A DNA stretch of 64,000 nucleotides from CAYSEW01 sp964430245 (GTDB lineage: Bacteria; Bacteroidota; Bacteroidia; Flavobacteriales_D; Parvicellaceae), in NCBI GenBank assembly GCA_964430245.1, contig CAYSEW010000001.1, forward strand, positions 1-64,000. The letters are read 5' to 3'. Under the pieces are notes generated by a model. That model was not told where the DNA came from, ran no database searches, and saw nothing but the letters and a program-made list of their open reading frames with translations. The translations under genes were made by a program, and so were the position numbers. Shown in pieces: positions 52,692 to 61,079 of this stretch. How positions within the stretch are numbered: position 1 is the stretch's first letter; each line of letters opens with the position of its first letter.

Positions 52692-54023
52692 ATGAAAGGA
52701 TTTATAGAAACAATAAAACAGATTTGGGCAGTTGAAGAACTGAGAAAAAGGATTATTTATACATTGGGTCTTATTTTAGTGTATAGAATAGGATCTTTTA
52801 TAGTTCTTCCTGGTGTTAATACAGATGCTTTGGATTCTTCAGCTTCTCAAGGAGGTATTCTTAGTTTGATTAACATGTTTGCTGGTGGCGCTTTCTCAAG
52901 AGCATCTATAATGGCATTGGGAATTATGCCTTATATATCTGCATCTATTGTTATGCAACTATTAGGAATGGCTGTTCCTACCATTCAAAAGTTACAAAGA
53001 GAAGGAGAAAGTGGAAGAAAAAAGATCAATCAATACACAAGGTATTTAACAATTGCTATTTGTTTATTCCAAGCACCAAGTTATATGGTTGCTTATGTTG
53101 GTACAGGTCCTGATGTTATTACTGGAGGAGCATCAACAATGTGGTGGATTCAAACTATTGCTGTATTAACTGCTGGAACTATGTTTGTTACTTGGTTAGG
53201 TGAGAGAATTACTGATAGAGGAATTGGGAATGGTATTTCATTAATCATTACAGTGGGTATTATTGCAGGGTTACCGGGTGCTTTTTTACAAGAATTAGGA
53301 GCTAAAGTAACAGATGGAGGGATGGTTATTTTATTAGTAGAGATTGTAACATGGCTATTGGTTATTTTAGTTACTATTATGTTAGTTCAGGGAACTAGAA
53401 GAATCCCAGTTCATACAGCAAAAAGAGTAATTGGGAGAGGAAATAAACAAGCAATGGCTGGAGGTCAAAGAAGTTATATTCCTTTAAAGATTAATCAAGC
53501 AGGAGTAATGCCAATCATATTTGCTCAAGCATTAATGTTTTTACCTGCTATGATTTTTGGTCAGAATTCTGCAATGTCTGATATGGCAGGATTTTGGTAT
53601 AACCTAGTTTTCTTTATAATGATTGTACTATTCACCTATTTTTATACAGCTATCATGATGAATCCTAATCAAATGGCTGATGAATTAAAACGAAATGGCT
53701 CTTTTATACCTGGTGTAAAACCTGGCAGAAAGACATCAGAATTCATAGATTCATTAATATCAAGGTTAGTATTACCTGGATCAATCTTTTTAGGAATAAT
53801 AGCAATATTGCCTGCATTCGCTATGAATGGCGGAATTCAGCAAGGATTTGCTTATTTCTTTGGAGGAACATCATTATTGATCATGGTTGGAGTAGTATTA
53901 GATACACTACAACAGATTGAAAGTCATTTATTAAATCGTCATTATGATGGTTTAATGAAAGGAGGAAGAATAAAAGGAAGGTCTGGAGGGGCATCGGCAG
54001 TAACGATGAGTCAGGCTTTATAA
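52692..54023 (+). CDS. secY: Preprotein translocase subunit SecY
   Basis: SecY forms the protein-conducting channel of the inner membrane. The 443-residue protein has ten hydrophobic helices. The plug region follows helix 1 (VLPGVNTDAL, then GGILSLINMFAGGAFSRASI), IMPYISASIVMQLL and RIPVHTAKRVIGRG are family motifs, and LNRHYDGLMKGGRI marks the end. It sits within the spc part of the cluster. Confidence 0.97.
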   Translation: MKGFIETIKQIWAVEELRKRIIYTLGLILVYRIGSFIVLPGVNTDALDSSASQGGILSLINMFAGGAFSRASIMALGIMPYISASIVMQLLGMAVPTIQKLQREGESGRKKINQYTRYLTIAICLFQAPSYMVAYVGTGPDVITGGASTMWWIQTIAVLTAGTMFVTWLGERITDRGIGNGISLIITVGIIAGLPGAFLQELGAKVTDGGMVILLVEIVTWLLVILVTIMLVQGTRRIPVHTAKRVIGRGNKQAMAGGQRSYIPLKINQAGVMPIIFAQALMFLPAMIFGQNSAMSDMAGFWYNLVFFIMIVLFTYFYTAIMMNPNQMADELKRNGSFIPGVKPGRKTSEFIDSLISRLVLPGSIFLGIIAILPAFAMNGGIQQGFAYFFGGTSLLIMVGVVLDTLQQIESHLLNRHYDGLMKGGRIKGRSGGASAVTMSQAL

Positions 54024-54037
54024 ATTTTCTAGTCGAA

Positions 54038-54811
54038 ATGATTTTTTATAAGACTAGAGAAGAAATTGAACTAATTAGAAAAAGTTCTTTACTTGTTGGT
54101 AAAACGTTAGCAGAGGTTGCAAAGAGAGTGAAACCTGGAGTAACTACTTTAGAATTAGATAAAGTAGCAGAGGAATTCATATGTGATCATGGCGCTACAC
54201 CATCTTTCAAAGGGTATGGTGGATTTCCGAATTCATTATGTACTTCAGTTAATGAAGCTGTTGTTCATGGTATACCTAATGATACTCCTTTGTATGATGG
54301 TGATATTGTGTCTGTTGATTGTGGAGTTTATTTAAATGAGTTTCATGGTGATTCAGCCTATACTTTTGAAATAGGTGAGGTTAAGCCTGAAGTTAAAAAG
54401 TTGATTGAAGTCACAAAAGAATGTTTAAATAAAGCCTTAGAGGTTTCAGTATCTGGTAATAGGATTGGAGATATTGGATTTGCAGTACAACAGCATGCTG
54501 AAAGCAATCAATATGGAGTAGTTCGTGATTTAGTTGGACATGGTTTAGGAAGGTCATTACATGAAAAGCCAGAAGTACCTAATTACGGAAAAAGAGGTAG
54601 GGGGTATAAAATGAAAGAAGGATTGGTTTTAGCTATTGAGCCTATGATCAACATGGGAACAAAAGATGTAATGCAATTAAAAGATGGATGGACTATTGTT
54701 ACAAGAGATAGTAAACCATCAGCTCATTTTGAGCATGATGTAGCAATTATGAAGGGAAAAGTGGAAGTTTTATCGACATTTGAGTATATAGAAGAAGTAT
54801 TAAATAAATAA
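54038..54811 (+). CDS. map: Type I methionine aminopeptidase
   Basis: MetAP removes N-terminal Met from nascent proteins. The 257-residue protein has the pita-bread fold with metal ligands in VSVDCGVYLNEFHGDSAYTF (two Asp), VGHGLGRSLHEKP (His) and LVLAIEPMINMG (Glu), plus the last Glu in HFEHDVAI. Its position between secY and infA is typical of Bacteroidota and Firmicutes. Confidence 0.96.
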   Translation: MIFYKTREEIELIRKSSLLVGKTLAEVAKRVKPGVTTLELDKVAEEFICDHGATPSFKGYGGFPNSLCTSVNEAVVHGIPNDTPLYDGDIVSVDCGVYLNEFHGDSAYTFEIGEVKPEVKKLIEVTKECLNKALEVSVSGNRIGDIGFAVQQHAESNQYGVVRDLVGHGLGRSLHEKPEVPNYGKRGRGYKMKEGLVLAIEPMINMGTKDVMQLKDGWTIVTRDSKPSAHFEHDVAIMKGKVEVLSTFEYIEEVLNK

Positions 54812-54826
54812 AAAAAGTAAAAAAGT

Positions 54827-55045
54827 ATGGCAAAACAGACATCTATAGAGCAAGATGGAACCATTATCGAAGCATTGTCAAATGCAATGTTTCGTGTAGA
54901 ATTAGAAAATGGACATATCATCACTGCTCATATTTCAGGGAAAATGAGAATGCATTACATTCGAATATTACCTGGAGATAAGGTGAAGCTTGAGATGTCA
55001 CCATACGATTTAACTAAAGGTAGAATAACATTTAGGTATAAATAA
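54827..55045 (+). CDS. infA: Translation initiation factor IF-1
   Basis: A 72-residue OB-fold protein that binds the 30S A site. AKQTSIEQDGTIIEALSNAM, VELENGHIITAHISGKMRMH and RILPGDKVKLEMSPYDLTKG are all conserved. It starts 15 bases after map. Confidence 0.97.
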   Translation: MAKQTSIEQDGTIIEALSNAMFRVELENGHIITAHISGKMRMHYIRILPGDKVKLEMSPYDLTKGRITFRYK

Positions 55046-55052
55046 TAAAAAG

Positions 55053-55169
55053 ATGAAAGTAAGAGCTTCAATAAAAAAAAGATCTGCAGATTGTAAAATA
55101 GTTCGCAGAAAAGGAAGATTGTATGTTATTAATAAGAAAAACCCAAAGTTTAAACAAAGACAAGGTTAA
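55053..55169 (+). CDS. rpmJ: 50S ribosomal protein L36, zinc-free type
   Basis: A 38-residue protein beginning MKVRASIKKRSADCKIVRR and ending NPKFKQRQG, seen directly between infA and rpsM. Canonical L36 uses a CxxC...C...H zinc site. Here only one Cys remains (residue 14) and the other positions are Ser, Asn and Lys, so zinc is not bound. Confidence 0.95.
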   Translation: MKVRASIKKRSADCKIVRRKGRLYVINKKNPKFKQRQG

Positions 55170-55180
55170 TATTTAAGATT

Positions 55181-55558
55181 ATGGCAAGAATAGCAGGAAT
55201 AGATTTACCTAAAAACAAAAGAGGTGTAATTGGTTTAACTTACATCTATGGTATAGGTTTAAGTACAGCTCAAAAGATTTTATCTGAAGCAGGTGTTGAT
55301 GAGAATGTCAAGGTTTCGGATTGGGATGATGAGCAATTGGGTAAGATTCGATCAATTATTAGTGAACAATATAAAGTTGAAGGAACCTTAAGATCTGAGG
55401 TGCAAATAAGTATAAAGAGACTAATGGACATCGGATGTCAAAGAGGAATTAGACATAGATCTGGTCTTCCTTTAAGGGGGCAAAGAACTAAAAACAATTC
55501 AAGAACAAGAAAAGGTAAAAGAAAAACAGTTGCTAATAAGAAAAAAGCAACTAAGTAA
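55181..55558 (+). CDS. rpsM: 30S ribosomal protein S13
   Basis: S13 contacts the P-site tRNA. The 125-residue protein has MARIAGIDLPKNKRGVIGLT, a helix-two-turn-helix core and the basic C-terminus with GLPLRGQRTKNNSRTRKGKR. Normal order and length. Confidence 0.97.
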   Translation: MARIAGIDLPKNKRGVIGLTYIYGIGLSTAQKILSEAGVDENVKVSDWDDEQLGKIRSIISEQYKVEGTLRSEVQISIKRLMDIGCQRGIRHRSGLPLRGQRTKNNSRTRKGKRKTVANKKKATK

Positions 55559-55581
55559 TTAATACATAAGCGATAGAAATT

Positions 55582-55965
55582 ATGGCTAAGCAATTTAAAA
55601 AGAAAAAAAGTGTTAAAGTAAATCCTGTTGGGCAAGCTCATATACAGGCTACATTTAATAATATTATTATTTCATTATGTAATGACAATGGTCAAGTGAT
55701 TTCTTGGTCATCTGCTGGTAAAATGGGATTTAGAGGATCTAAAAAGAATACACCTTATGCTGCACAAGTTGCGGCTGAAGATTGTTCTAAAGAGGCATTT
55801 GAATTTGGATTAAGAAAAGTAAAGGTGTTTGTTAAAGGTCCAGGTGCAGGTAGAGAATCAGCTATTAGAACAATACATAATAATGGAATTGAGGTAACTG
55901 AAATTGTGGATATAACACCTATGCCGCATAATGGATGTAGACCTCCAAAAAGAAGAAGAGTATAA
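55582..55965 (+). CDS. rpsK: 30S ribosomal protein S11
   Basis: S11 lies on the 30S platform. The 127-residue protein has a basic N-terminal end (KQFKKKKSVKVN), SWSSAGKMGFRGSKKNTPYA, VKGPGAGRESAIRTI and the closing TPMPHNGCRPPKRRRV. Spacing to rpsM is 23 bases. Confidence 0.97.
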   Translation: MAKQFKKKKSVKVNPVGQAHIQATFNNIIISLCNDNGQVISWSSAGKMGFRGSKKNTPYAAQVAAEDCSKEAFEFGLRKVKVFVKGPGAGRESAIRTIHNNGIEVTEIVDITPMPHNGCRPPKRRRV

Positions 55966-56045
55966 ATTTAAAAACAGAGGAGATAGTTATCGAAGGATTA
56001 ATTAAGACCTTAATTCATAACTTCCTCATATAAAAAAAAAGAAAA

Positions 56046-56651
56046 ATGGCAAGATATAAGGGTCCAAAATCAAAGATCGCCAGAAAGTTCAGGGAACCAT
56101 TATTTGGTCCTGATAAGGCGTTGGAAAAAAAGAATTATCCTCCTGGGGTTCATGGCCCTAATAAGAGGAGAATGAAAAAATCAGAATATGCTGTACAGCT
56201 TGCAGAAAAGCAAAAAGCTAAATATACTTATGGTATATTGGAAAGACAATTTTCCAATATGTTTAAAAAAGCTAATGCGAAATCTGGAATTACAGGTGAG
56301 ATTTTACTACAATTATGCGAGGCAAGATTAGATAATGTTGTTTTTAGATTGGGTGTTTCACCTTCAAGAAGAGGAGCTAGGCAATTGGTTTCTCATCGTC
56401 ATATAACTGTAAATGGTAGTATTGTGAATATTCCTTCTTATAATTTAAAAGAAGGGGATGTAATTGGAGTTCGTGAAAAATCTAAATCATTAGAGATTGT
56501 CACTAATTCATTAGCTAATGAACAAACAAGAGGTGAATGGTTAGAATGGGACAGTAGTAGTCTTTCAGGAAAAGTAATTTCACTTCCAACTAGAGAGCAA
56601 ATTACAGAAAATATTAAAGAACAATTAATTGTTGAATTATACTCTAAATAA
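56046..56651 (+). CDS. rpsD: 30S ribosomal protein S4, zinc-free type
   Basis: S4 nucleates 30S assembly. The 201-residue protein starts MARYKGPKSKIARKFREPLF without the N-terminal Cys cluster of the zinc form. The S4 RNA-binding domain RLDNVVFRLGVSPSRRGARQ, then VSHRHITVNG, is clear. In E. coli S4 regulates the alpha operon. It follows an 80-base spacer after rpsK that could hold regulatory sequence, but I see no obvious motif there. Confidence 0.96.
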   Translation: MARYKGPKSKIARKFREPLFGPDKALEKKNYPPGVHGPNKRRMKKSEYAVQLAEKQKAKYTYGILERQFSNMFKKANAKSGITGEILLQLCEARLDNVVFRLGVSPSRRGARQLVSHRHITVNGSIVNIPSYNLKEGDVIGVREKSKSLEIVTNSLANEQTRGEWLEWDSSSLSGKVISLPTREQITENIKEQLIVELYSK

Positions 56652-56674
56652 GAGTTTTAAATAAATTATAAAAA

Positions 56675-57673
56675 ATGGCAATTTTAGATTTTCAAAAACC
56701 AGATAAAGTAATAATGTTGAACTCTACAGAGATCAATGGTCAGTTTGAATTCAGACCATTGGAGCCTGGGTATGGAATTACTGTAGGAAATGCATTAAGA
56801 AGAATTTTATTAAATTCTTTAGAGGGATTTGCAATAACTTCAATTAAAATTGAAGGAGTAGATCATGAATTTTCAACTATTAAAGGTGTTGTAGAAGATG
56901 TAACAGAAATAGTTTTAAACCTTAAGCAAATAAGATTTAAAAGACAAATTGAGGATACTGATACAGAAACAGTAATGATCAATATTTCTGGGCAAAACAC
57001 TTTCACCGCAGGTGATATTGGTAAATTTACATCAGGATTTCAGGTGTTAAACCCAGATCACGTGATTTGCCACATGGATTCATCAGTTAAACCAAAGTTG
57101 AATATAGAATTAACAATTTCTAAAGGAAGAGGATATGTTCCATCTGAAGAAAACAAAACTTCTAGTGCAGCTGTTGGTACGGTTTTTATTGATTCAATTT
57201 TTACTCCTATAAGGAATGTAAAATATACAATTGAAAATTATCGTGTAGAGCAAAAGACTGATTATGAAAAATTAATCTTTGATATTGATACTGATGGTTC
57301 TATTCATCCTAAAGAAGCTTTGAAAGAAGCCGCAAAAATATTGATTCATCATTTTATGTTGTTTTCAGATGAGAAAATCACTTTGGATTCTGATGAAAAA
57401 TCAGAAACTGAAGAATTTGATGAAACTTCATTACATATGCGTCAATTATTGAAGACGAAATTAGTAGACATGGATTTATCTGTTAGAGCACTAAATTGTC
57501 TAAAGGCAGCAGATGTTGAGACTTTAGGTGAGTTAGTTTCTTATAATAAGAATGATTTATTAAAGTTTAGAAACTTTGGAAAGAAATCACTTACAGAATT
57601 GGAAGATTTAATTGAATCTAAAGGTCTTTCATTTGGTATGGATGTTTCCAAATATAAATTGGATAGAGATTAA
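56675..57673 (+). CDS. rpoA: DNA-directed RNA polymerase subunit alpha
   Basis: Alpha assembles the polymerase core and contacts activators. The 332-residue protein has the N-terminal domain with RPLEPGYGITVGNALRRILL and the C-terminal HhH domain DLSVRALNCLKAADVETLGE, FRNFGKKSLTELEDLI. A linker rich in Glu and Asp lies near 235-250. Spacing to rplQ is 31 bases. Confidence 0.97.
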   Translation: MAILDFQKPDKVIMLNSTEINGQFEFRPLEPGYGITVGNALRRILLNSLEGFAITSIKIEGVDHEFSTIKGVVEDVTEIVLNLKQIRFKRQIEDTDTETVMINISGQNTFTAGDIGKFTSGFQVLNPDHVICHMDSSVKPKLNIELTISKGRGYVPSEENKTSSAAVGTVFIDSIFTPIRNVKYTIENYRVEQKTDYEKLIFDIDTDGSIHPKEALKEAAKILIHHFMLFSDEKITLDSDEKSETEEFDETSLHMRQLLKTKLVDMDLSVRALNCLKAADVETLGELVSYNKNDLLKFRNFGKKSLTELEDLIESKGLSFGMDVSKYKLDRD

Positions 57674-57704
57674 TAGATCGTAAGGATCTTTAAAGCAAAG
57701 TGAT

Positions 57705-58499
57705 ATGAGACACGGTAAAAAATTTAATCATTTAAGCAGAACGAAAGCTCATCGTGAAGCAATGCTTTCTAATATGGCTTGTTCATTGATTCAACATAAA
57801 AGGATCAATACAACATTAGCCAAAGCTAAAGCACTTAGGAAATATGTTGAGCCTTTGATTACAAAATCTAAGACAGACACTACTCATAGTAGAAGAGTTG
57901 TTTTTAGTTATTTGAAGAATAAAGAGGCTGCTTCTGAATTGTTTAGGGAGGTTGCGCCAAAGATCAATGATAGACCAGGAGGTTATACTAGAATCATTAA
58001 GTTGAATAATAGATTAGGAGATAATGCTCAGATGGCAATGATAGAATTGGTAGATTTTAATGAACTTCTATTGAGTGACACTTCATCTAAGAAAAAATCA
58101 AGAAGAAGAAGAGGCGGTAAAAAGAAAGCTGCTGATTCTCCTGTTTCTGAAGTAGCATCAAATGACTCTAATGAAGCGATTGAAGAGGCTGCGATTGTAT
58201 CTGAAAGTGTTCAAGAAGAGAAGGTAGAAGAAGCTACTGACACTGCTGAAACTACTGAAGTTGTAGAAGAACAAACGAATGCAGAAGTTGTTGAGGAAGA
58301 AGTGAAAGCTGAAGCATCTTCGGAATCTGTTGAAGTTGTAGAAGAGGAAGTGAAAGCTGAAGAAACTACTGAAACAGTTGAAGCTAATGAAGAAGAAGTG
58401 AAAGCTGAAGAAACTACTGAGAATGAAGAATCGTCTAATGAAGAAGATAAAAGTTCTTCTAAAGGTGACGAAAATGAAGAAGATGATAAAAAAGAATAA
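57705..58499 (+). CDS. rplQ: 50S ribosomal protein L17 with a long acidic repeat tail
   Basis: The first about 125 residues are a normal L17 (MRHGKKFNHLSRTKAHREAM, NDRPGGYTRIIKLNNRLGD). A basic linker (KKKSRRRRGGKKK, about 128-140) and then about 120 residues of almost pure Glu, Ala, Val, Thr and Ser follow, with three copies of an EEEVKAE unit. Bacterial L17 is usually 115-165 residues long, so this copy, at 264, is unusually extended. The tail is likely disordered and negatively charged. It ends the ribosomal cluster and is followed by a terminator. Confidence 0.94.
   Translation: MRHGKKFNHLSRTKAHREAMLSNMACSLIQHKRINTTLAKAKALRKYVEPLITKSKTDTTHSRRVVFSYLKNKEAASELFREVAPKINDRPGGYTRIIKLNNRLGDNAQMAMIELVDFNELLLSDTSSKKKSRRRRGGKKKAADSPVSEVASNDSNEAIEEAAIVSESVQEEKVEEATDTAETTEVVEEQTNAEVVEEEVKAEASSESVEVVEEEVKAEETTETVEANEEEVKAEETTENEESSNEEDKSSSKGDENEEDDKKE
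58285..58430 (+). repeat. In-frame repeats in the rplQ tail
   Basis: Three copies of a sequence close to GAAGAAGTGAAAGCTGAA, the first near 58296 and the last near 58390, separated by 60 and 48 bases or so. The second and third share further bases (GAAACTACTGA). They look like internal duplications of coding sequence and code for the EEEVKAE units. Confidence 0.75.
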
Positions 58500-58531
58500 T
58501 TTGAAATTTATTTCAGTATTGATTTAATTAT

Positions 58532-58562
58532 AAGGGATAGCTTGTTGAGTTATCCCTTTTTT
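58532..58562 (+). terminator. Intrinsic terminator after rplQ
   Basis: AAGGGATA (58532-58539) pairs perfectly with TATCCCTT (58551-58558) across an 11-base loop, and the T-run continues to 58562. It is the only strong terminator downstream of the ribosomal cluster and marks its end, 33 bases after the rplQ stop. Confidence 0.85.
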
Positions 58563-58629
58563 GTTGATAATTTAAAAATCTTGTTGAATTAAAATTAGAT
58601 ATAATCCTTTATAAATTTACAGTTAACTT

Positions 58630-58637
58630 TATTTTTG
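58630..58637 (+). promoter_or_regulatory. -7 promoter box for carA
   Basis: TATTTTTG is an exact TAnnTTTG match and ends 4 bases before the ATG at 58642. Transcription would start at or one or two bases before the ATG, which suggests a leaderless or nearly leaderless message. Confidence 0.5.
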
Positions 58638-58641
58638 CGTT

Positions 58642-59754
58642 ATGGAAAAAACAGATAAACCTGCAGTTATATTATTAGAAGATGGTAAGCTATTTAAAGG
58701 TAATTCATGTGGTAAAATTGGTACTACAACTGGAGAGATAGCTTTTAATACGGGAATGACCGGATATCAAGAGATATTTACAGACCCTTCATATTTTGGA
58801 CAAATCCTTGTCATGGCAACTTCACATATAGGTAATTATGGTGTTAAAGCTAATGAGATAGAGTCTGATTCTTGTAAGATTAGAGGACTGGTAGTAAAGA
58901 AATTTGCTCATACTTTTTCAAGATATGGGAAAACAGCTTCTTTAAATGATTATTTGATTGAGAATAAGATTGTTGGAATTAAAGATATTGATACAAGGGC
59001 ATTGGTGATGTATATAAGAGAAAATGGAGCTCAAAACGCAATTATTTCATCAGAGATAACAGACATTAGTGAGCTTAATGAAATTCTTAAGAAGGTTCCA
59101 TCAATGAAGGGGTTAGAGTTGGCGTCTGAAGTATCAACTAAGGAAAAACATGAATTTGGTGAAGGCGATCATAAAATTGCATTGATAGATTATGGAGTAA
59201 AAAAGAATATTATTAGATGCTTGGTAGAAAGAGGATGTAAGGTAACAGTTTTTCCATATGATGTAACCTATGAAGAGGTCATGGAATTTGAGCCAGATGG
59301 AGTTATGTTATCAAATGGACCTGGAGATCCCGAACCATTAAAATCTTCTATTGAAACAGTAGAGAAAATTGTACAAACAAACATTCCAATATTTGGAATT
59401 TGCTTGGGTCATCAGATCTTATGCTTAAGTCAAGGATTGAAAACAGAAAAAATGCATAATGGTCACAGAGGAATTAATCATCCTGTTAAAAACTTAATGA
59501 CTGGAAAATGTGAAATTACTTCACAAAATCATGGGTTTGTAGTTAGTAAAGAAGGTGTTGAGAATAATGATAAAGTTATACTAACGCATATACATTTAAA
59601 TGATGATACTGTTGCGGGGATTGCATTAAAGGATAAAAGTGTTTTTTCAGTTCAATATCACCCAGAAGCTTCTTCAGGTCCTCATGATTCAAGGCATTTA
59701 TTTGATCAGTTTGTTGAAAACATTAAGAATTATAAAAAGGAATTAGTTTCTTAA
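58642..59754 (+). CDS. carA: Carbamoyl-phosphate synthase small subunit
   Basis: CarA hydrolyses glutamine and passes ammonia to CarB for arginine and pyrimidine synthesis. The 370-residue protein has the N-terminal domain with TGEIAFNTGMTGYQEIFTDP and a class I glutaminase domain with Cys in FGICLGHQI and His-Glu in QYHPEASSGPHDS. carB is not in the window, and eno follows after 24 bases. Confidence 0.96.
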   Translation: MEKTDKPAVILLEDGKLFKGNSCGKIGTTTGEIAFNTGMTGYQEIFTDPSYFGQILVMATSHIGNYGVKANEIESDSCKIRGLVVKKFAHTFSRYGKTASLNDYLIENKIVGIKDIDTRALVMYIRENGAQNAIISSEITDISELNEILKKVPSMKGLELASEVSTKEKHEFGEGDHKIALIDYGVKKNIIRCLVERGCKVTVFPYDVTYEEVMEFEPDGVMLSNGPGDPEPLKSSIETVEKIVQTNIPIFGICLGHQILCLSQGLKTEKMHNGHRGINHPVKNLMTGKCEITSQNHGFVVSKEGVENNDKVILTHIHLNDDTVAGIALKDKSVFSVQYHPEASSGPHDSRHLFDQFVENIKNYKKELVS

Positions 59755-59778
59755 ATAGAACATTCACAAAACTATTTT

Positions 59779-61062
59779 ATGGCATATATACAGCAAATTC
59801 AGGCAAGACAGATCTTGGATTCTAGGGGTAACCCCACAGTAGAAGTAGATGTTTTAACTAACAATGGTGCTTTTGGTAGAGCAGCAGTGCCTTCAGGTGC
59901 ATCTACTGGTATTCATGAAGCAGTTGAATTAAGAGATAACGACAAAGGAATCTATCTTGGTAAAGGGGTATTGAAAGCAGTAGATAATGTAAATTCAGTA
60001 TTAAATAAAGAATTAAAAGGGATCTCGATTTTTGATCAGAATAAACTGGATAAGGTGATGATTGCATTAGATGGTTCTGAAAATAAATCAAGATTAGGTG
60101 CTAACGCTATTTTAGGGGTTTCATTGGCTGCTGCAAAAGCAGCTTCAATGGTATCAGGTCAATCATTATACAGATATATTGGAGGTGTCAATGCCAATAC
60201 TTTACCTGTTCCAATGATGAACATTTTAAATGGTGGTTCACATGCAGATAATTTAATTGATATTCAAGAATTTATGATCATGCCTTTTGGGGCTTCAACT
60301 TTTAGTGAAGCGCTCAGAATGGGAACCGAAGTCTTTCATCATTTGAAGAAGGTATTAACTGATCAAAAATTATCTACGAATGTAGGTGATGAAGGAGGTT
60401 TTGCTCCTAACTTAGGATCTAATGAAGAAGCTATTAAGTTTGTGTTACAGGCTATAGAAGCTGCAGGATATCAGCCAGGAAAGGATATTTGGATTGCTTT
60501 AGATGCTGCTTCATCAGAGTTTTATGATGCTGACAGTAATCAATATATTTTTGAATCAACCGGTGATAAAATGACATCTTCTGATCTAGTTTCATTTTGG
60601 AAAGAGTGGGTTGGTAAATACCCAATTGTATCAATAGAGGATGGGTTAGCTGAAGATGATTGGAAGGGATGGAAAGAACTTACAGATGCTGTTGGTGACA
60701 AGTGTCAATTGGTAGGGGATGATCTTTTTGTGACCAATACCAAGAGATTGTCAAAAGGTATCAATGAGGAGATAGCGAACTCTATTTTAATAAAGGTCAA
60801 TCAGATTGGAACTTTAACTGAGACTATTGAAGCTGTTGACCTAGCAACAAAGAATAGTTATTCATCTGTTATGAGCCATAGAAGTGGAGAGACTGAAGAT
60901 AGTACAATTGCAGACCTTGCAGTTGCATTAAATACGGGCCAGATTAAAACTGGATCAGCTTCTAGATCCGATAGAGTAGCCAAATACAATCAATTATTAA
61001 GAATAGAACAGGAATTAGGACAATTAGCTATTTACCCTGGAAAAGAGTTTAAGTTTCTTTAA
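59779..61062 (+). CDS. eno: Enolase
   Basis: Enolase converts 2-phosphoglycerate to phosphoenolpyruvate. The 427-residue protein has ARQILDSRGNPTVEVDV, GSHADNLIDIQEFMIMPFGA, the metal-binding SIEDGLAEDDW and the signature SHRSGETEDSTIADLAVAL. It follows carA closely and may be co-transcribed. Confidence 0.98.
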   Translation: MAYIQQIQARQILDSRGNPTVEVDVLTNNGAFGRAAVPSGASTGIHEAVELRDNDKGIYLGKGVLKAVDNVNSVLNKELKGISIFDQNKLDKVMIALDGSENKSRLGANAILGVSLAAAKAASMVSGQSLYRYIGGVNANTLPVPMMNILNGGSHADNLIDIQEFMIMPFGASTFSEALRMGTEVFHHLKKVLTDQKLSTNVGDEGGFAPNLGSNEEAIKFVLQAIEAAGYQPGKDIWIALDAASSEFYDADSNQYIFESTGDKMTSSDLVSFWKEWVGKYPIVSIEDGLAEDDWKGWKELTDAVGDKCQLVGDDLFVTNTKRLSKGINEEIANSILIKVNQIGTLTETIEAVDLATKNSYSSVMSHRSGETEDSTIADLAVALNTGQIKTGSASRSDRVAKYNQLLRIEQELGQLAIYPGKEFKFL

Positions 61063-61079
61063 AAAAGGTTAATTTTTAA

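Noticed and set aside
55966..56045. 80-base spacer before rpsD as an S4-binding leader or small gene
   Set aside because: I find no convincing pseudoknot, terminator or open frame in it.
58285..58430. Repeats in the rplQ tail as a mobile or CRISPR element
   Set aside because: They are coding, purine-rich and imperfect, and fit internal duplication of an acidic tail.
59903..60634. Open frames on the minus strand inside eno
   Set aside because: They lie wholly within a strongly conserved gene and have no family features. The same holds for the other antisense frames in the ribosomal genes, alaS and icd.
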